A stretch of DNA of 5,285 nucleotides from Treponema sp. (GTDB lineage Bacteria > Spirochaetota > Spirochaetia > Treponematales > Breznakiellaceae), in NCBI GenBank assembly GCA_031257595.1, contig JAIROH010000020.1, positions 1-5,285 on the forward strand, given 5' to 3'. Each line of letters starts with the position of its first letter. Within the stretch, counting starts at the first letter, position 1. Positions 4,885 through 5,285 of the stretch are shown one piece after another. Below the pieces are notes generated by a model that was not told the DNA's origin, did not search any database, and saw only the letters and a list, made by a program, of their open reading frames with translations. Position numbers and translations under genes: made by a program.

Positions 4885-5285
4885 ATGGAGCGAAACGCCG
4901 TTATCGAGCGGGCAAAGGACTATATTGCCGGGGAAAAAGATCCTCATTTCAGGGCCGAGGTGGAAAAAATCCTCGAAGCGGAAGACTTTAAGGAACTGGA
5001 AGATCGTTTCTACCGGAACCTGGAATTCGGCACCGGCGGCCTGCGGGGGCTTATCGGCGGCGGCTATAACCGGATGAATACCCTCGTGGTAAAAAGCGCC
5101 ACTCAGGGTCTCGCCAACTATGTCCGCAAGGCCTTTCCCGAAAAAGCCGCCAAACCCGGCGGGCTCAAGGCGGCGATCGCGTTTGACAGCCGGCATTATT
5201 CGGCGGAATTTGCCGAAGCCGCCGCGCTTATCTTCGCCGCCAACGGGATCAAGGCATACCTCTTTTCGGCCTTGCGCCCCACCCC
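4885..5285 (+). CDS. Phosphoglucomutase/phosphomannomutase, N-terminal part
   Basis: N-terminal 134 residues of a cytoplasmic alpha-D-phosphohexomutase, which interconverts hexose 1- and 6-phosphates (glucose and/or mannose) through a phosphoserine. It most resembles the large group with a helical N-terminal extension (about 550-600 residues; the PgcA/PGM2-like phospho-sugar mutases), so roughly three quarters lies beyond the right edge, including the active-site serine loop and the metal-binding loop. Visible family motifs: the helical lead-in (about 1-45); FGTGGLRGLIGGGYNRMN (48-65), close to the conserved FGTxGxRG...G.NRMN block that starts domain 1; AIAFDSRHYSAEFA (97-110); AANGIKAYLF (118-127); and LRPTP (130-134). 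The start ATG has a strong GGAGG (4874-4878) six bases upstream. It is transcribed away from the ATPase operon. Glucose versus mannose specificity cannot be decided from this part. Confidence 0.93.
   Translation, partial: MERNAVIERAKDYIAGEKDPHFRAEVEKILEAEDFKELEDRFYRNLEFGTGGLRGLIGGGYNRMNTLVVKSATQGLANYVRKAFPEKAAKPGGLKAAIAFDSRHYSAEFAEAAALIFAANGIKAYLFSALRPT

Noticed and set aside
4639..5196. 185-codon open frame on the minus strand
   Set aside because: It runs antisense through the sugar mutase gene, its ribosome binding site and its promoter. The mutase is clearly identified by FGTGGLRG and related motifs.

Overview
The window carries the start of a spirochaete-type V/A-type (vacuolar/archaeal-like) ATPase operon on the minus strand. 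Upstream of it lies a small gene of unknown function on the same strand, and then a divergent phospho-sugar mutase gene on the plus strand. The gene order E - DUF2764 - A - B is the one I know from spirochaetes (Treponema, Borrelia) and Chlamydia, where D, I and K follow. Coding GC is high (about 62% in two sampled 60-base stretches of the A and B genes), which is too high for Borrelia. Taken with the protein sequences, this suggests a moderate-to-high GC treponeme such as those of termite guts or other animal guts. The genus is inference, not proof.

Layout from right to left, which is the direction of operon transcription. At 4885-5285 (+) is the N-terminal part of a phosphoglucomutase/phosphomannomutase, cut by the window edge. 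At 4667-4884 is a divergent intergenic region with one promoter candidate for each side and a 19-base near-perfect palindrome between them. At 4304-4666 (-) is a 120-residue helical protein that I do not recognise, in distinctly AT-richer DNA. At 4266-4294 (-) is a strong sigma70-like promoter just before the ATPase genes. Then follow subunit E (3601-4212), a DUF2764 protein (2988-3599), catalytic subunit A (1234-2991) and subunit B (1-1157, cut at the left edge).

The operon is tightly packed: E and DUF2764 are 1 base apart, and DUF2764 and A overlap by ATGA. The exception is a 76-base gap between A and B. That gap is exactly spanned by a 27-codon open frame that overlaps both neighbours through ATGA, and it holds two small inverted repeats. 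This is the most unusual local structure in the window.

Together A and B form the catalytic hexamer head. E is a peripheral-stalk component. DUF2764 sits where other V/A operons carry subunit C (d), the socket between rotor and head, and is the natural candidate for that missing role. The rest of the machine (D, I, K) should lie beyond the left edge. I saw no mobile element, tRNA, rRNA or CRISPR array, and the core genes look intact.
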